From Erysipelotrichaceae bacterium (GTDB lineage Bacteria > Bacillota_I > Bacilli_A > RFN20 > CAG-826), in assembly GCA_012729405.1 (NCBI GenBank), contig JAAYDH010000129.1, positions 1 to 9,539 on the forward strand: 9,539 nucleotides of DNA. Direction: 5' to 3'. The position numbers and the translations under genes are program-made. This document shows, in pieces, positions 7,472 to 9,539 of the stretch; position 1 is the stretch's first letter, and each line of letters begins with the position of its first letter. The notes under the pieces are model-generated. The model worked only from the letters and a program-made list of their open reading frames with translations. It was not told where the DNA came from and did not search any database.

Positions 7472-8563
7472 TTATTTTTTCATACTAATCGCTTTTACTG
7501 GGCAGCGTGATTCACAGAGACCACAACGGAAGCACTTTTCGTTATCGAAAACAGGGACAACATTCTCATCCATTTCGATAGCGAAGTATGGGCAGTTATT
7601 GTAGCAAATCTTGCAGTGGGTGCACTTATTCGCGTCAACGACTGGAAGATGGGCTTCGTATTTCACATTCTTCACAAGTGAAGCATTAATAACATCCTGA
7701 ATGGATTTGAAGCCATACTTTTCTAACTCTTTTGGTAGGTCAGCTAGTATCTTGGCATACAACTCTTTGCCTCTAATCATCGCAGCGGAAAGCATGCCGA
7801 CGGCCGAGGCTCCAGCGAGCAAGAATTCGATGACGTCTTTAGCAGAAGCGACACCACCAACACCGATAACGGTTAAAGATGGTTCGGCTTGTTTAATTGT
7901 ATAGACAGTTGCTAACGCAACAGGCTTAATGGCTGGTCCGCTCATCCACACAAAGCCTTTATCGTTGGCGGCTTTGAAGGATCTCTTTTCAATGTCAATT
8001 GCCATCGTTGGGCCTAAAGAATTGATGGCGACAACACCATTAGCACCATTTTCCTTGATGGTTCTGGCGAATCCTTCTGGATCTGGCATATGAGGGCTAA
8101 TCTTCATATAGATTGGTTTTTTAGTTAAGGAACGAATCGTGGAGACAGTATCAGCGAGAGTCTTTAAGTCGCTTCCCACATAGTGGGTGCTGACTTCAAA
8201 GGCGTCCGCAAACGGATCGAGCAACGGAATTAATTCTTCCATATCACTCTTGGTATAACCGACGGAAAGGATTAAAGGAACATCGCCTTTGTGTTTGCAG
8301 TATTCAGGAAGGAATTCGTTAATCCATTTTTCTTTGGAATATTCCGTCCAGAGCTCGCAGTTATAGATGGCGTTGTTGTCACCGATAATGCATGGGTGAG
8401 GGATGTGAGCCATTTTAGTGGAGATTGTTTTCGCAACAATCGCACCTAAACCAGCCACATCTTTGAGCCAAATCATTTTTTCAGCATCACCGACGAGCGG
8501 TCCGGCTGCAGGCATGAGAGGATTTTTGAGCATTAGCCCATCAAACTTTGTCGATAAATCCAT
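7472..8563 (-). CDS. PreA/dihydroorotate-dehydrogenase-like FMN reductase with two C-terminal [4Fe-4S] clusters
   Basis: A 363-residue protein. Residues 1-300 form a TIM-barrel FMN domain like the dihydropyrimidine dehydrogenase catalytic subunit PreA: NPLMPAAGP (14-22), Lys154 in YMKISP, AINSLGP (179-185), SGPAIKP (208-214), and the phosphate loop GVGGVASAKD...GASAVGM (234-257). Two ferredoxin [4Fe-4S] motifs follow: Cys314/317/320/324 and Cys344/347/350/354. The family reduces a C=C bond in a pyrimidine-like ring using electrons from a PreT-type NAD(P)H partner, which is not in the window. The usual NLSCP active-site loop with the catalytic Cys is replaced by VSTHY (124-128), so substrate or mechanism probably differs. 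It sits next to the molybdenum hydroxylase and SsnA, where E. coli has YgfK, suggesting reduction of an oxidised purine (inference). An AAGGAG precedes the start; it begins 2 bases after the ssnA stop. Confidence 0.87.
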   Translation of the reverse strand: MDLSTKFDGLMLKNPLMPAAGPLVGDAEKMIWLKDVAGLGAIVAKTISTKMAHIPHPCIIGDNNAIYNCELWTEYSKEKWINEFLPEYCKHKGDVPLILSVGYTKSDMEELIPLLDPFADAFEVSTHYVGSDLKTLADTVSTIRSLTKKPIYMKISPHMPDPEGFARTIKENGANGVVAINSLGPTMAIDIEKRSFKAANDKGFVWMSGPAIKPVALATVYTIKQAEPSLTVIGVGGVASAKDVIEFLLAGASAVGMLSAAMIRGKELYAKILADLPKELEKYGFKSIQDVINASLVKNVKYEAHLPVVDANKCTHCKICYNNCPYFAIEMDENVVPVFDNEKCFRCGLCESRCPVKAISMKK

Positions 8564-8565
8564 AA

Positions 8566-9539
8566 TTATTTATTCTCCTTAATTGATTTCCATAGGTTGG
8601 CCGATATCTTGATCGATTTTTGTAAGCCTCTTTTAAGTTTGGAATTAAGCAATTTGCCGTTTTTCACTAAACATTGTCCACCGCGATAGACATCTTTGGG
8701 GGTAAATGATTGATAAAGTCCAAAGAAGACATGGCCAAAGGCGTTGGTGTTATCTATCGGAGTGAATGGTGTGTAAGGAATTAGTAAGAAATCTGACTCA
8801 TAGCCAGGAAGAATCTTTCCGAGTTTAATTCCTAGAGTCTGGCTTGAGTAATCATAGGAATCATTAATCACTTCTAAAACATCTCCTAGATTCATTGCGT
8901 TCGGTGTCTCGTTTTTTAAACGAGTGGTATAAAACAAGTTTTGAAATTCAGTCGCCATAGAGGTGCTGAGACCATCATTACCAAGTAATACCTTAACACC
9001 ATGATGTTTAAATTTCATCACATCCGGGAGACCGACCGCGTTGTTCATGTTCGAAGTGGTATTTACAACAAGGTAGGCTTTTCGCTTGGCGATAATATCA
9101 ATTTCTTTGTCAGTGATATGTACTCCGTGGACAATTAAACTATTTGGTTTAATGAGATGAAAACTATCTAATCTTTCAATAATTGACTTTCCGTACTTAT
9201 CGAAACTATCTTTCTCATCCATATCGCTTTCGGCGACGTGAATATGGATTGGGTAGTCACCGATTACTTCGGCAATTTTAGCTAATGTGTCATCAGAAAT
9301 CGACATCGAGGCATGCATGCCAAATAATCCTGCTGACATCGAATCGCGATTCAAAGCGCAGAAATCGATATTTTCCTTAATGCAATCTTTGACTGGATAG
9401 CGGTCGCTCGTCTCAAAACATAAAATCCCGCGTAGCGAGGCAACATCCACCAATCCAGATTTAAGGGCGGAGAGTGAGCCGATAATATCCTTTCCCGAAG
9501 CGTGATGGTCTATTAAGGTTGTGACACCATTCTTCATGA
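8566..9539 (-). CDS. ssnA: SsnA-type amidohydrolase, 5' end missing
   Basis: The last 323 residues of an ATZ/TRZ-type metal amidohydrolase, open to the right edge. The first Met in the window (9537) is internal: it aligns with about residue 115 of E. coli SsnA (442 aa), so about 114 residues, including the first HxH metal motif, lie outside. Visible features are VTTLIDHHAS (5-14), CFETSDR (40-46), His100 and Glu103 in HIHVAE, His137 in IVHGVH, SNMNN (162-166), and Asp188 in LGNDGL, where GTDG is usual. These supply the remaining metal and catalytic residues. The family hydrolyses exocyclic amino groups or ring amides of nitrogen heterocycles. SsnA is linked to selenium-dependent molybdenum hydroxylase clusters and to anaerobic purine breakdown, where deamination or ring opening is the probable step. 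It is the most upstream gene visible; the operon continues to the right. Confidence 0.9.
   Translation of the reverse strand, partial: MKNGVTTLIDHHASGKDIIGSLSALKSGLVDVASLRGILCFETSDRYPVKDCIKENIDFCALNRDSMSAGLFGMHASMSISDDTLAKIAEVIGDYPIHIHVAESDMDEKDSFDKYGKSIIERLDSFHLIKPNSLIVHGVHITDKEIDIIAKRKAYLVVNTTSNMNNAVGLPDVMKFKHHGVKVLLGNDGLSTSMATEFQNLFYTTRLKNETPNAMNLGDVLEVINDSYDYSSQTLGIKLGKILPGYESDFLLIPYTPFTPIDNTNAFGHVFFGLYQSFTPKDVYRGGQCLVKNGKLLNSKLKRGLQKSIKISANLWKSIKENK

Larger units (their letters stand above)
1..9539 (-). other. Single polycistronic catabolic operon, truncated at both ends
   Basis: All nine genes read leftward. Junctions, right to left, are gaps of 2 and 8 bases, overlaps of 14 and 7, then gaps of 9, 3, 1 and 20 bases. 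No junction has room for a promoter plus terminator, and no hairpin with a T-tract is visible. Most ribosome sites lie inside the end of the preceding gene. Co-transcription is therefore strongly implied, with the promoter beyond position 9539 and the operon continuing past position 1. Its content matches clusters associated with anaerobic purine/urate catabolism, an assignment based on family knowledge and not on any site in the DNA. Confidence 0.8.

Noticed and set aside
9535..9537. ATG at 9537 as the true start of the SsnA gene
   Set aside because: It corresponds to an internal position (about residue 115) of SsnA. The metal-binding HxH motif would be missing, and the frame is open to the edge.

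Overview
The window is one tightly packed block of nine genes, all transcribed leftward (minus strand) with gaps of 20 bases or less or short overlaps. It is a catabolic operon fragment cut at both ends. In transcription order (right to left) it encodes: an SsnA-type amidohydrolase (start missing), a PreA/dihydroorotate-dehydrogenase-like flavo-iron-sulfur reductase, the three subunits of a xanthine-dehydrogenase-type molybdenum hydroxylase (molybdopterin, [2Fe-2S], FAD), a zinc-ribbon threonine-synthase-like PLP enzyme, a second and different fold-type II PLP enzyme, a YgeY-type M20 metallohydrolase, and the first 61 codons of a carbamoyltransferase.

The gene set resembles the E. coli ygeW-ygeX-ygeY...ygfK-ssnA-ygfM-xdhD region and related clusters that published work links to selenium-associated molybdenum hydroxylases and to anaerobic purine/urate breakdown. 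A plausible division of labour, inferred from families and not shown by sequence, is as follows. The molybdenum enzyme hydroxylates or interconverts the purine. The PreA-like protein reduces the oxidised ring. SsnA and YgeY perform hydrolytic ring opening and trimming. The PLP enzymes deaminate or eliminate the resulting amino-acid-like products. The carbamoyltransferase recovers carbamoyl phosphate from ureido groups. Differences from the E. coli layout are a separate small PreA-like reductase in the place where E. coli has the large YgfK, and two PLP enzymes that do not look like E. coli YgeX.

Region by region: 1-185 carbamoyltransferase fragment; 206-1420 YgeY; 1422-2792 PLP enzyme with a C-terminal extension; 2796-4052 threonine-synthase-like; 4062-7463 molybdenum hydroxylase subunits; 7472-8563 PreA-like; 8566-9539 SsnA. 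There is no gene-free stretch longer than 20 bases, and I see no promoter, terminator, RNA gene, repeat, CRISPR array or mobile element. The promoter must lie beyond the right edge.

The organism is probably an anaerobic gut-type Bacillota. Supports are moderate A+T content, AAGGAGG-like ribosome sites, TAA at all eight visible stops, and oxygen-sensitive Fe-S/Mo enzymes. The standard code fits: there are no in-frame TGA codons, and Trp is TGG. Finer taxonomy is not supportable from this window.
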